Of a stretch of 64,000 bases of DNA, positions 21,146 through 32,488 are shown piece after piece. Numbering within the stretch: position 1 is the first letter of the stretch; each line of letters opens with the position of its first letter. The position numbers and the translations under genes were made by a program. Source of the DNA: Branchipolynoe longqiensis. Lineage: Eukaryota > Annelida > Polychaeta > Phyllodocida > Polynoidae. The DNA lies in assembly GCA_030323885.1 (NCBI GenBank), contig CM059197.1, forward strand, positions 27,981,178-28,045,177. The letters are read 5' to 3'. Below the pieces are notes generated by a model, which was given only the letters and a program-made list of their open reading frames with translations, ran no database searches and was not told the DNA's origin.

Positions 21146-21504
21146 GACTGCTCACTCAGCCTGTACTGTGTAATCAAAATGATCAAACCCACCACTTGGT
21201 GTGCTGGCTGTTCTCTTCGTTAAACAGGTGCTATATTATTTCTATAAATGTATATATGAATGTGAAAGATGTCTGATGAAGGCGATGATGATGATGCTGA
21301 TGATGATGTGTATTTGTTCATAGCAATTTCATGTTGATGTGTATTCATACTTACCTATCTCATGTATAATATAATTGTATGTGTTTACATGTGAAACACC
21401 AACCAGCAGCCGGGTTGATCAAACCCACCACAAGGTGGCACTGCAAAATGTAGATTACCATGGAGAGATAGGGAGTGAGCCATCTTAGTATTTATAAGCA
21501 CAAC
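21146..21504. other. No gene; GATGAT run
   Basis: A gatgatgatgatgctgatg run lies at 21282-21309. Two 'gatcaaacccaccac' segments (21181 and 21417) are direct repeats. Confidence 0.4.
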
Positions 21505-21605
21505 GGCTGGCTTCCCGGGATGAAGGTTGTGGGTTTGAATCCCAGCCGAGTGAAGGCAATGACTTACAATATTGATATTTGTCGATAGCTAGTTCTGCAT
21601 TCAAA
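21505..21605 (+). mobile_element. SINE-1 head fragment
   Basis: ggcttcccgggatgaaggtt, B-box-like GGGTTTGAATCCCAGCC, then tgacttacaatattgatatt. Confidence 0.75.
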
Positions 21606-21742
21606 CGGCAGAGTTCGATGGTTTTAATTGCCTAATCAATAAATAAATATATTAAGTTTATCATGACAATCAACTTTTGAAGTAGTTTTTATTATGAATG
21701 CTGAAGGAGGTGTTAGAAGTGAAACCATGTAAAATTAGTGTT

Positions 21743-22245
21743 AGTGTAATAGTCTGCACTGACCTCTCAGGCAAGCAACCACATAGACAGCTAGGCGTGG
21801 GTAGTGTGGTGATATCAGGGAGCCTAGGTGATGTAATGGTTAGCACACTGGCCCGGAATGAAAAGAGATGTGGGTTCGAGTCCCGCTCTAGGCACAATAT
21901 TTCCCATTTTCATCACCCCCATGACACTGGTGCCATGACCAGGATCCTGTACAACCTGTATGCTGTATGGTTGTTGAACCTACCCTGTGTATGTATATGT
22001 AAGTGCATTGCCTGTATGTATGTAATTGTAAGCATTAAAAGACTTACAATTCCAGGGGGATGAGTGTAGTAGTCTGCACTGACCTCTCAGGCAAGTAACC
22101 ACATAGACAGGTAGGCATGGGTAGTGTGGTGATATCAGGGAGCCTAGGTGGTGTAATGGTTAGCACACTGGCCCGGAATGCAAAGAGATGTGGGTTCGAG
22201 TCCCGCTCTAGGCACAATATTTCCCATTTGTATCACCCCCACGAC
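21743..22245 (+). mobile_element. SINE-2 head-to-tail dimer
   Basis: Unit 1 is 21743-22062 and unit 2 is 22063-22245. Each begins agtctgcactgacctctcag, then a tRNA-like domain starting GCCTAGGTGGTGTAATGG. In unit 2 the acceptor ends GCCTAGG and TCTAGGC pair, as does the T-stem GTGGG/CCCGC around TTCGAGT. The anticodon stem does not pair, so it is not a tRNA gene. The D-arm resembles Asp/Glu tRNAs. Unit 2 stops shortly after the head. Confidence 0.85.
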
Positions 22246-22445
22246 ATTAGCATACAACCAGACTTCTTAAAGCATATATCTATACTATATCTCTGCCTGA
22301 CATAAGCCTGATTTCAATCCCTAAGCCCCACTGCTTACCCTTCAACTTCTTTAATAAATATCGCATTACAGACGATTCAAGGTAAGTTCACAATCACTGC
22401 AAGTAACTGTAAGTGATCGATTCAGCATCAAGAGTTGTATTGAAT

Positions 22446-22712
22446 TCAACCCAGCTCTGGGCTCTGGAGCTGCGAGCTGCGCCGTCTCCGTTTACGCATG
22501 TCACGTGGTGAGAAATCTGTAGTAGCTGGTGATTCCTGGTGAGAAACAATACTCGCCCTCCTCGGCAGCCTATCTCTTTCCCTCTTTCTCCGTCCTGCTA
22601 ATGGCGTGATTTCCAAGAAGCTGTCAGACAGTCCAAGCCACTGTCTTGCCACTGCCAGACAGGCTGAGCACACATACAAGGTCAACGTCTGCTCTAATAG
22701 CAGAGATGCCAA
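22446..22712 (-). CDS. Unrecognised 88-codon open frame (doubtful)
   Basis: A frame of 88 codons lies outside any repeat I can match. It begins MASLLLEQTLTLYVCSACL and becomes Arg-rich (RRKRERDRLPRR, RDMRKRRRRSS). The start has a hydrophobic stretch followed by a basic C-terminal half, which could suit a signal-anchored or nuclear peptide. No family is recognised, and there is no neighbouring exon, promoter or splice pattern that I can support. At 88 codons in 64 kb, a chance frame is quite possible. It is listed only because its composition is less repetitive than the other frames. Confidence 0.12.
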   Translation of the reverse strand: MASLLLEQTLTLYVCSACLAVARQWLGLSDSFLEITPLAGRRKRERDRLPRRASIVSHQESPATTDFSPRDMRKRRRRSSQLQSPELG

Positions 22713-22862
22713 TATTGTGTGACCACAAATAGGAAGATTTTAACATTTTATTTGGAAGATGAAATGTTATGTGGCAACACGCAGCATGACAATGGGACAT
22801 ATATCATGACATAGGATGATCATACAATATATAATATTATATTTATAATTATATCATACTTT

Positions 22863-22920
22863 TTCCCCCCAATAGCCGATGTCTACTCTTTGTGATGGGG
22901 GGTCGTTAAACAAAAATACA
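22863..22920 (+). mobile_element. V-type SINE 3' end fragment
   Basis: ccaatagccgatgtctac, then gtcgttaaacaaaaata. The same order is seen at the end of the SINE at 10430. Confidence 0.55.
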
Positions 22921-23702
22921 CTTGCTCGTACAAGTCAGACCATGTATCCTACCATGTATCGACGTGTGATTTTCTAGGCTCTGCTTGCCACATTGAGATC
23001 TATTTAACCTGCTGAAGCTTGTAAATAGCTATTTTTTTCTTTCGTATTAGCTGATTTTTTCTTTAGGTCGGTGCGAGTGAAAATAGGGAAGATTTGCACG
23101 TGGAATCATAATATCCTGAGAGAGTAGCCAAAATCGGAGCAGTTGGCAGTGTTGCTACAAAATTGAAGAATCACTTACATACAGATTACAGATATGCCAG
23201 TCTCCCTGCGATAGATACATTCCTGAATAGCTTTCTATATTCACCATGGTGACACCAACACGCATATATCACAGCAGTGGAGATTCAGACGACATTTCTA
23301 ACACGCGATAACTACTAAATGTAGCCTTATATGGTCATCATCTGCAGTCTAGCCACCGACAAGACGATTCAGCCTACCTTATGTGGGCATCACGTGTGAG
23401 CAATAACAATTGAATTATGTCACTGTGATGGCTAGACTTCTACATCACCATCAAATGTGAAAGCAAACGGCATTACACCTCGACAGGCCTGTCAAGGATC
23501 ATGTGGTAATTGTTCCACCCATCCCTTAACATGGCACAGACTGATCTCTTTTGAAATGCTGTCATTATCTGAGAGAAATATACTAGATTGATTGTTATAA
23601 CCTACGTTACTCCGGTTAATTTTCCAGCTCTCTGAACTCAAAACATGAAAATTAATTGTGGGGTTTACGTGACCATTCTGACACTATGTGTTTCAGCACT
23701 AG
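22921..23702. other. No gene seen; unique-looking
   Basis: Low repeat content, with many stops in all frames. Nothing recognisable. Confidence 0.4.
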
Positions 23703-24057
23703 TTAAAGTTGCATAGTACGATGGTTTTGAATTTCTGTATTTTTTCTGAGATTAATATATTAGATCGATCACTAGTATCTACTTTACATTAGTTCAAAGT
23801 TACTTTTATTTTAAATGGTAAGCTTTTGAGATATTTTGAGTGCAAACATGGAAAATTAGTTTTGGCACGCTTGCCAAAACTCTGCCACCATAGACTTCTG
23901 CAGTAACAGGTTCTGTTAAATTGACTCAGTATTGCCTTATATGTAGAAAGAAATGCTTAATAAGTGCATCGGTATCTAAGTTAGATATGTAAAATCAATT
24001 CTAGATAATTGGTATGGTTTTGAAAAGTTGATATTTCATCAGACTATGCAGCTTTAA
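23703..24057. mobile_element. TTAA-target MITE, copy 2
   Basis: Flanked by TTAA. The termini are AGTTGCATAGTACGATG and the inverse of CATCAGACTATGCAGCT. Internal blocks TTTTGAGATATTTTGAGTGC and GTATCTAAGTTAGATATGT match copy 1. Confidence 0.8.
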
Positions 24058-24145
24058 ATTGATCTAGTATTTCCTTTTATGCAGCAATACCTACTTAATA
24101 AAGTTGATCTAGATTGGAACATATATATATATATATATGGAGCTA

Positions 24146-24323
24146 CAGTAAAACCTATCTAATTGGACCGCCCATGGGACCGACTTTAACTGCTCCATGT
24201 AGGGAGGTGGTCGGTTTAGACAGTTATAATATCTTTACAATGGTATTGTTGGGACCCAAATAAAGCGATTTATATAGGGGAGTGGTCGATCTGTGGAGCG
24301 GTCGGTATAGTGAGGTTTTACTG
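24146..24323. mobile_element. Pogo-like MITE (178 bp) with TA target
   Basis: The left end is TA then CAGTAAAACCTATCTAATTG. The right end is GTGAGGTTTTACTG then TA. Internal GGACCGCCC and GGTCGGT motifs repeat in inverted form. CAGTAAAACC-type ends with TA duplication are characteristic of pogo/Tigger-like Tc1/mariner MITEs. Confidence 0.8.
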
Positions 24324-24326
24324 TAT

Positions 24327-25030
24327 ATGTACTAGTGCACTTATTAACAATTTGGTGTTCCATATAAGGGCATACTAAGTTAATCTAATAGACCTGTTCC
24401 TGACGAAGCCTATGAAACTTAAATTAATCTTCCATATTTACACCTCAAATATATCCTAAGTTTAATCATTTTAAAGCAATGCTACTTGAAAGGTAAACCA
24501 TACCAATTAGCTGTGTTGGGCTATGTGCTTTAATGTTGCTAGTGCATTAAGCTCCAATTACTCGATCGAGCACTTATGGAAAGATAATGATGCATTGAAA
24601 TATCCATTGAGCGCTGTCGGTGTTGTGGTTTGACGGAAGCCAGGTAGTCTGAAGTCACACACGAGTTGATGTTAATTTGATATTTGAGAACCAGGTGTGT
24701 GCAACCGTAGCTAGCCAATGGGAAGTGCAAGATTACTTTTCCCCGCGTGCTTTGGGCTATCTTAACGGCATCTCATACGCTGCAAATGATGCAACCCGCA
24801 AAGTGACATGCAGTGCGTGTTCAGCTATTGGTTATCTGCACGCACTTTGGGTTTTGTCATGTCTAACGTAGTCCTCCCTGCACGGTGATGTTTGAAAGTG
24901 CATTTGCTATTTATCAGTCGATGTACTCCCTCCCTAAATGTTGTTATTTCACTCTCGTTGCTCACTGTCTGTCTCTAACATGTCATTCTACAATTTTTAC
25001 AACCAAGATTCCATCCATGCCTATCAAATT
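24327..25030. other. No gene seen
   Basis: Unmatched, low repeat content. Frames are under 75 codons. Confidence 0.4.
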
Positions 25031-25072
25031 CTCTTTGTTGTTGTTTGTTGGAGTTTTGCGTCCTGGCAACAT
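25031..25072 (-). mobile_element. SINE-1 tail, reverse, at a palindrome junction
   Basis: gttgttgtttgttggagttt, then tgcgtcctggcaacat, directly followed by TAA and Hb-4. The junction is the exact reverse complement of the one at 12180-12200. Confidence 0.85.
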
Positions 25073-25075
25073 TAA

Positions 25076-25185
25076 AGCCCCGTTCACACATACACAATAA
25101 ACCGGCTTAACTAATTTGAATTAACTAGTCTGGCTTAAACCCCATGTGTGAACATTGCCTCTAAATCGATTTAACGCTAAGTTGA
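25076..25185. mobile_element. Hb-4 palindromic MITE, partial
   Basis: AGCCCCGTTCACACATACAC, then CTAATTTGAATTAACTAGTC and CTAAATCGATTTAACGC. The far end is lost at the pyrimidine-rich repeat. Confidence 0.8.
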
Positions 25186-25204
25186 CTATCTGAGGCTATC
25201 CCGT

Positions 25205-26450
25205 TTTTTCTCATTATCTCTCCTCATCTCTCCTTATCTCTCCTTACCTCGACTTTCTCTCCTTTCTCTCTTTATCTCTCCTTATATGTCCGTGTCTGTC
25301 CTTATATCTCCGTATCTCTCATTATCTGTCCTGATATGTCCTTATCTGTCCGTATATCTCCTCATCTCTCCACATCTCTCCTTATCTCTCCTTACATATC
25401 CTCCTGTCTCTCATTATAGTTCCGTATATGTCCTTATCTCGCATTATCTCTCATTATCTCTCTTATATCTCAGTATCTCTCATTACCTCTCATTATATGT
25501 CATTATCTCTCAGTATCTAGTCTTACCTATCATTATCTCTCCTTATCCCTCCTTATCCCTCCTTACCTCTCCTTACCTCTCCTTACCTCTCCTTACCTCT
25601 CCTTACCTCTCCTTACCTCTCCTTATCTCTCCTTACCTCTCCGTACTTCTCCGTACCGATCCGTATCTCTCACTATCTCTCCTTACCTCTCCGTGCCTCT
25701 GTTTATCCCTCCTCTTCTCCTCGTATCTCTCATTATCTCTCCTTATCTCTCATCTCTCATATATCTACTTATCTATCCTTGTCTCTCATCTGTTATTCTC
25801 TCGTATGCCATTATATCATCTATCACTCTCACCTGCCAATCTCATATGTAATTCGCTCATATATCATTTTATCATTTGTCATTCTCCCATCTGTCATTCT
25901 CTCATCTGCCACTCTCTCCTCTGTCATTCTCTCATCTGTCATTCTCTCATATGTCACTGTTATCTGTACTTATATCATCTGTCATGTTCTATTGTTTATT
26001 CGCTCATCTGTCATTATCTCACCTGTCACTCTAAAAAACAGTTGTATCTGTCATTATCTACGATATCATTCTCATAAAAAGTATTATGGGTTATTATCTC
26101 ACCTGTCGTTGTCTCATCTTTTGTTATCTCATCTGTCATTCTCTCACCTGTGATTCCCATAAAAAGTTGTACATGTTATTATCTCACCGGTCAGTGTCTC
26201 ATCCTTTGTTATATCATCTGTCATCCTCTCATCTGGCATTATCTCAGCTTTCATTCTCCCATGTGTTATTCTCTTATCTTGTCCTTGTCTCACACGCTAT
26301 TCTTTCGACTTGGGTGGATCATCTGTCATTCTCTCGCTATCTCTATCGTTATCGCCCCATCCCGCCATTTCTTTCACCATCTGCTTTTTCTCTCTTGTTC
26401 TGTCTTGTTTTATTTTTGTCTCTCTCATCCCCCCGGCTCTCTATTTCTCT
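25205..26450. repeat. Pyrimidine-rich minisatellite (TCTCCTTATC / TCATCTGTCAT)
   Basis: About 10-12-bp units of TCTCCTTATC and TCTCCTTACC to 25750, then TCTCATCTGTCAT types to 26350, fading after. The 263-codon Leu/Ser/Tyr-rich frame is an artefact. Confidence 0.95.
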
Positions 26451-26474
26451 CTACTTCGCATGCGACACTCGACC

Positions 26475-26758
26475 GGTCGCGGTCACCGGTCCGGTAAGGG
26501 CGCCGGCTTCCCATAGTCAAACCAATGACTTACACAATTTATACTTGTCCCTACCTAGCCTGACATTCGGCATTTATAGGACTGGTCAAGGACGGGAGAG
26601 CTCAATATCAAGATAATCGGATACAGGGTCATGGTGTTGCTGGCCTGGTCTGTCAGTGCAGCAGCACCATAAAGTCACCATAAGGGCCTGCTATCACAAG
26701 TCAGTGGCCGTCATGATATGACCTGACCTGTTGCGCGGACATAAAACACCGTCAAGCA
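26475..26758 (+). mobile_element. SINE-1 copy, head reduced
   Basis: A short remnant of the head (ggtaagggcgccggcttccc), then the full body, ending tgacctgttgcgcggacata with a weak tail. Confidence 0.85.
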
Positions 26759-26779
26759 GTCTCTCATGTCCTCCTTCAC

Positions 26780-27060
26780 TCCATTGCATTAGCTTGCGTT
26801 GGGCTGCATTAATTGGCGTTCGCCTACAACATACTGCGTTCCCGGTCATTCCCCAGTGTTCCCTTACATTATATTGCGTTCCGTTGTGTCGCTTTGCACT
26901 GTGTTGCATTGCGCTGCGTTGGGGTGCGCTGTGTTATGTTGGGTTCCACTGCGTTGGGTTGCGTTGCATTGTGTTGCGTTGCATTGTTTTGCATTGCACT
27001 GCATTGCTTTGCGTTGCGCTGCATTGCGGAGCATTGCGTTGCGTTGCATTGCATTGCGTC
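26780..27060. repeat. Pentanucleotide-type repeat (TTGCG/ATTGC)
   Basis: GCATTGCGTTGCGTTGC-type units about 280 bp long. It yields His-Cys-Val-Ala-Leu frames on plus and Asn-Ala-Met-Gln frames on minus, neither of them genes. Confidence 0.95.
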
Positions 27061-27726
27061 ATTCTTGTGGGGAGTAGACCATGTACACAAACTGAGCAAT
27101 GGTCACCTTCACCGATCACTCTAAACAAAATGGTTGTGTCTCCAGCTGTGCCTAACTAGATTCATAGCAATAACCAATGGACTGCCCCCTCACACCCCCC
27201 CCCCCCACACACAATCCTGGTCGCGCTCCCAATCAGCCTACCCTTCGATCACCTGCTACCCTCCAGTCTCGTCTCGATTAGGCTAAAACTGCGGCAGCTC
27301 CGACGTATTTACGAAGCGAGTTGAGATTTGTTATGCCGGTATAATAGCAGTGATAGATGGCTCCACCTATTGGTGGCCCCTGTCTGTCTTCATTCCGGCT
27401 GTTTTAGGTTTCATTAGAATGTCTGATTTCCCTCATGTCCGGCCAGTAATATGTAGCCTGGAGTGATAGATAGAGGATGAGAGAGGGGTATGGGGAGGGA
27501 TAGGATTGGGGGGTGGGTGTGGGGGTGTGGGGGGCGGGGGGAGAGATGTATGTAGCAGAAGTGGTGGGAGAGGGGATATAAGGCAGGACTTATTTCTGAA
27601 AGGATTAGGAAGAAAATGGTGTAGTGTGAATTTGAAATAACTCATTCAAAGTTGTGATATATAAGCTCCATATATAGTATGGACATAGTTCAGATATATT
27701 ATGCATATATATATATGCATATATAT
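27061..27726. other. No gene; poly-C and G-rich runs
   Basis: Poly-C at 27197-27209 and a GGGGTGTGGGGG tract near 27507-27541. Otherwise unmatched. Confidence 0.4.
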
Positions 27727-27918
27727 CATGATCATCATGCTGTCGCGCATGATGCGACAAAGACTGCTTTCGTTACTTGACCATGTTGACTGCCGCTCTC
27801 CATTTAGCTCTCTGCTGTGAGAGTGATGTCCATGAGTCGGTCTTAATGTCTCTCAGCTTCAGGTTTCTCTTGATGGTATCCTTGAACCGGAGACAAGGGC
27901 GCCCTCTCTTTCTGTAAT
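27727..27918 (-). pseudogene. LINE 3' end, strongly 5'-truncated
   Basis: On the minus strand it starts at a position equal to about 11355 of the LINE at 10890 and runs to the same GATGAT-type tail. It encodes KERAPLSPVQ-like shadows and, in the LINE frame, the RGRPCLRFKDTIKRNLK block. It ends aaagcagtctttgtcgcat and ATGATGAT. About 190 bp remain, so it is a dead-on-arrival insertion of the same LINE family. Confidence 0.85.
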
Positions 27919-28792
27919 CAGTATATATATATATATATATGTATGTGTAAATATGTCTGTATACATATATATATTATTGCGTATTTACCATTATAGAATA
28001 TGAACATATATTTCAAATCTCTATTCCGATGAAATCATACCATTTTTTAAGGAGATTACTCACTTATATTTTATTCTAAATAATCTACTTACATACTTAT
28101 CCTTTCAACGTATGAAAGTTAATTACCTCTTAGGTAACGAGCTGATATGTTTGAAATGGGTAAATAAACTATATCTCCATGATTTTAGTCCTCGCATCAA
28201 CATTAATTTGGCCATGCTTTCAATTTGAATATATCCAAATTTTTCAAATAAAAATTGCTAAAAAATAAAGTAACATAGATTATGATGATCAAAGGAATAT
28301 AATTATCTGGAACTAATATGGCGGAAACCAAACAGCATCGGATCGTGGAACTGGAGCTGACAGCAGTGCCAACATCAATCTGTTTAAACACATTGAACAT
28401 TATATAAGACAGACAAAATGTCTTGTCAACTCTGAACTTAACTTGTTTCATGAGAGAAAAAATGTAACCCACAACGATTATTTGAGTTGCCCCGAGTATA
28501 CACCTTCTACTCGGTCCTGCTCTTCATTTTTGCATGAACTACACTGACTGTTGCTGTACATTATACAGCAGGAGCCACTCCCTTAATTCTACAGGATCGG
28601 TGCTGTAACTAATACAGCACTGATCAAACTTATTCTAATAGTAAGATGGCCGGAAGACCAGTGCCCCGGCGCTGACAAATGTCATGTTCAGATGAATAAA
28701 CACTTTACCAAAAAAAGCAAAAAAACATGGAACTTAATTGTACAGTCCATCGAGGATGCATATTGTTAGATTTAAAGCGCAGCTCTGGCACT
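27919..28792. other. No gene seen; AT-rich
   Basis: A TA microsatellite lies at 27921-27975. The rest is unmatched AT-rich sequence. Confidence 0.4.
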
Positions 28793-29612
28793 TTCCTGAC
28801 GCCCAGTGGATTCAAGCCCCAAAGTAGGCCAATGAAGCATTTAAGTGCCACAACCTTTCCTCTTAAGCCTCCAGAGCTGCGCCGATCAATTTATGCTGGC
28901 ATGCAAATATTATTTAGCACATCGACGGTCACAGTAAAACATAAATTGAAGGAAATATCAGAACCAAAAGTAGTGGAAGGAGTGCTTTTAGAAGGGAAAT
29001 TATGGAAAGATAAAGGTGAAAATAAGTTGGGTTCGATCCTTTCTGACTCAGTGTCAGACATGACGTTTCCTGAGGGTCAGTGGATTCAAGCCCCAAATTA
29101 GGCCAATGAAGCATTTAAGTGCCATGACTTTGCCTTTTAAGCCATGAGAGCTGCACCAATCAATGTATGCTGGCATCCAAATATTATTTAGCACATCTCC
29201 AGTCACAGTGACACATAAATTGAAGGAAATATTACAACCAAAATTAGCAGAAGGGGTGCTTTTAGAATGGAAGTTGCGGAAAGGAAAAGGTGAAAATAAG
29301 TTGGGTTCGATCCATTCTCACTCTGTGTCAGACGTGATGTTTCCTGAGGGCCAGTGGATTCAAGCCCTAAATAAGGCCAATGAAGCATTTAAGTGCCATG
29401 ACTTTGCCTTTTAAGCCACTAGAGCTGCACCAATCAATTTATGCTGGTATCCAAATATTATTTAGCACAGCGCCAGTCACAGTGACACATAAATTGAAGG
29501 AAATATTACAACCAAAATTAGCAGAAGGGGTGCTTTTAGAATGGAAGTTGCGGAAAGGAAAAGGTGAAAATAAGTTGGGTTCGATCCATTCTGACTCGGT
29601 GTCAGACATGAC
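28793..29612 (+). repeat. 274-bp tandem array, three units
   Basis: Equivalent positions (CAGTGGATTCAAGCC) fall at 28804, 29078 and 29352, so the period is 274 bp twice. The third unit ends at about 29612. Each unit holds an open stretch in one frame: IYAGIQILFSTSPVTVTHKL, then LAEGVLLEWKLRKGKGENKL. Units 2 and 3 are closer to each other than to unit 1. The period is not a multiple of three, so the frame shifts between units and no continuous protein is formed. No domain is recognised. Confidence 0.9.
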
Positions 29613-30861
29613 AGTTTGCCGGACACTGCACTGGTCCGCACTATGCTGCCATACCCACACTGTTCGGCGCTTCAACATGTACTATCATATATGAGAATCT
29701 TCCAGAATTCCGGATTTGTTATATGCCCAATTTTCTTCGCCCGGATTATGGTCAAAATTTGCGACCATTCCGGCTTCTCCCGTCACTTTGGATGTCGCAA
29801 AAATTCTTTAAAAATGTTCCTCTTTTTGTCTCGTCAGGCCATTCTCATCTGTTATGATTGTTCACATACTGTCCTAGTTCATTCAGGATTGTAATGTCTA
29901 TTCGAAATGAACGGTTTGTGTAAGTCTGTCAATAAAGACTAACATTAAACATATGTGCAGAGTGACACTACCAGAGCATGCGCAGATTGATATCCGGAAG
30001 TAAATGAAATAAAATAAAACTTATAGGGGCAGTGTAAAAGCAGCACAAGTTTGCTTAGACATAGTTGTCATGATCGAATGCAACTATTTAAAATTGGAAC
30101 TGGCTACAATTATGTAAAGTCGTCGTCTGGCAGCTGTAGTTGTGTCAGCAGGCTAATAGGAAATCAATACAGGCAAGGAGAGAAAGGAAGAATATAAAGA
30201 GTGAAAGTAGAGTGAGAGTTTGCACCCTCAGGTTTATTATTATATAGTGGTATATGGATCTGATATGGCACATGATCTCCAATCAGCAACAAGCATTTCT
30301 AGTTCCACCAATGAACAGTGAGCATTCTTGTGTCACCATGGCAACTGTGATCTACCCACCACCACCATGGGTGTGGCTGCTTGGCCTGCACCTGCCTGCT
30401 GTGGGTTTGTGGTGATCCGTGACTAAGAGTTGGGGGAGGGGGTAGTGAGTAAAGCTCTTGAGCTCCTTCCACACTAACAGTAGTGCCCCGCTCACACTAT
30501 CTATTTAATACACAATGACTATTGACTACAAGTAAACAGTCACCAGCAACTACATAAATACATTCATGCACCTGGCCCTATATATAATTTACCTTTTAGA
30601 CCATTTGTACTCCTTTATAGACCATTTCACATTCCCCACCAATGCGTTTTATCAGAATATTTTACAATTATATGCATCATCCCTAATCAAATACCAACCA
30701 TAGCGTCAAGTCATACCCATACTATTAATGCCTCGTCAAATCGATGATGTATTGTGAAGTTAAACGACTACCTTCCACTCTACATGTGCAGAATAAGATA
30801 ACCCCATACTATGTGTAAACCCTATCGATGCCCCCTAGCCTATAGTGGAATGGACTCTTAC
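29613..30861. other. No gene seen
   Basis: Unmatched sequence. 29690-29800 has CCGGATT/TTTTCTTCGCCCGG motifs that vaguely resemble family T (37165, 57585). No coding support. Confidence 0.35.
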
Positions 30862-31202
30862 TTGTTTGGGGTTTTACATCCTATCAACACCTAAGGTCAT
30901 ATCAGGACGGGTACCGATTTGTGACAGTGCGCACTGATGTGTACTTCATAGTGCGGTCCTACTGCGACATCAGGCTGCCAGCACCATGACTAGATATCCC
31001 ATGGAATCACATTATCCTGATATAGAGCTATCCAGTCCTTTCCCTATCCTAATAATGCCGTGCGCCAGGCTAGGTAGTGACAAGTATACTTTTGTTAAGA
31101 CTTTGGTTTGACTCAGCTGGGTATCGAACTCCCGACATTCCGAACTCCTGACATTCCGCACCAGAAGCCTACTCTCTTACGCATTAAGCCATTGCGCCTC
31201 GT
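30862..31202 (-). mobile_element. SINE-1, reverse, near full length
   Basis: Tail gtttggggttttacatccta, body, and inverted head with a duplicated B-box-adjacent segment (gaactcccgacattcc, gaactcctgacattcc). Confidence 0.9.
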
Positions 31203-31257
31203 GGAATATATGCAGTTCAGGCACATGATTAATAGTCATAACCTGATCGCATATCCT

Positions 31258-31510
31258 CCTGTCTCAAAAGTTTATGACTCTTCTTTTTTTTTACAATTGT
31301 AACGATTGACACAAAACAGCACAGAAGCGGTTACACTGAAAGTACAAGGACATTTGCTTCAAATCAATATGTATTCTATTGGGATTAAGAAACACCATGT
31401 ACAAAAACAAATCAGTTTATCCTGAGCAAATGCATAAGCAGGTAGTATGTTGATCGTTACAATGGACACAGTTTTGTCCCATATTGCTTAGCACCTTTTG
31501 AGACAGTCTC
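31258..31510 (+). mobile_element. MITE family D, copy 2
   Basis: The right end is the inverse of GAGACTGTCTCAAAAGGTGC. The left end is eroded (CTGTCTCAAAAG). The inner inverted pair TGTAACGATTGACAC and GATCGTTACAATGGACAC is present. Confidence 0.85.
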
Positions 31511-32130
31511 TTATACACCTTTTTTCCCTAAATTGTTAGGCCAGTAGAATAACATATTTTGTTCAGCACCGATATGCTGGCCTTAATAGTAAATGAATTA
31601 TTTATATGATCAGATGGTCTGAACAATATGAACAATAACAGGTAGCTAAGCTCTGATCACATATATGATTCATAGCTGTCAAATAAGATTCAATACAATA
31701 GAATTACTGCTGTCTGTTTCATTCAGTTCTAATCAACGTCATGAACAACCGTGGGACTTCTAGGAACTAAAACAAAGCTCAAACCAAAAGCAAACAAACA
31801 AAATGCCCATTCCAGTTGAGAGCCAACTCGGACAATTAGATCCAGACTGATGGACTTTGTCGCGCCAAATTTATAGCTGTCTTGGAAGTCAAACCTGGTT
31901 AATTCTACGGGTAAATACTCTATGATTAAGTGCGAAATAAGGAGGCAGACGGGGAGACGGGAGTCAGAAGGGCAGTGGAAGGAAGGAGTGGTGGTCGGTG
32001 GGGGGTTGGATGGGGGGTGGGGGGTGAGGCACGGCCAGAATGCTAGGAATGTATGATGATTGGAATAGAACGTTTGGAATAAAATACATTTAACAGGGTC
32101 TTCGGAGAGTTGGGACAAGACTTCGCTCAC
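31511..32130. other. No gene; G-rich run
   Basis: A GGTGGGGGGTTGGATGGGG tract lies near 31997-32025. A 133-codon minus frame crosses it but has Pro-rich low-complexity content and no recognisable domain. Confidence 0.4.
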
Positions 32131-32455
32131 GATTATTTGTGGTTGTTTTAAATTCTGGCATCATCTATGGTCATAATTATGCGGATTGGTACCGACTTCT
32201 GACAGTGCATGCTCATGGCAGTTTTATAGCGCTGTCTCACTGGGAGCGCAGACCGCCAGCATGATCCAGTATCCCACTGAGTCAGGTTATGCTGATACTG
32301 AGCTAACCAGCCCCTGTCATATCCTAGTTATTCAGAGCGCCATTCTAGTTACTGACAAGTGTCAATTTAATAAGTCATTGGTTTGAGTTGGCCGCAATTA
32401 GAAATGTTGACCTTCCGCACCGGAAGCCTGCGCTCATACTGATTTGGCCATCAGT
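32131..32455 (-). mobile_element. SINE-1, reverse, diverged
   Basis: Tail gtggttgttttaaattctgg, body motifs in order, and an inverted head ending near 32455. Confidence 0.85.
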
Positions 32456-32488
32456 ATGAGGAAACACGTACCACAGATGGATATCAAC

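Noticed and set aside
25286..26077. 263-codon Leu/Ser/Tyr-rich frame resembling a membrane protein
   Set aside because: Produced by the pyrimidine-rich minisatellite; the hydrophobicity comes from CTC/TTA codons.
26731..27159. Cys/Val/Ala/Leu frame of 142 codons and minus-strand Asn/Ala/Met/Gln frames
   Set aside because: Pentanucleotide repeat read in several phases.
28793..29612. CRISPR-like or protein repeat interpretation of the 274-bp array
   Set aside because: Units are long, directly adjacent and without spacers. The period is not a multiple of three, and the genome is eukaryotic.
31729..32130. 133-codon minus-strand frame
   Set aside because: It crosses a G/C-rich low-complexity run giving Pro/Thr repeats; no recognisable domain and no supporting context.
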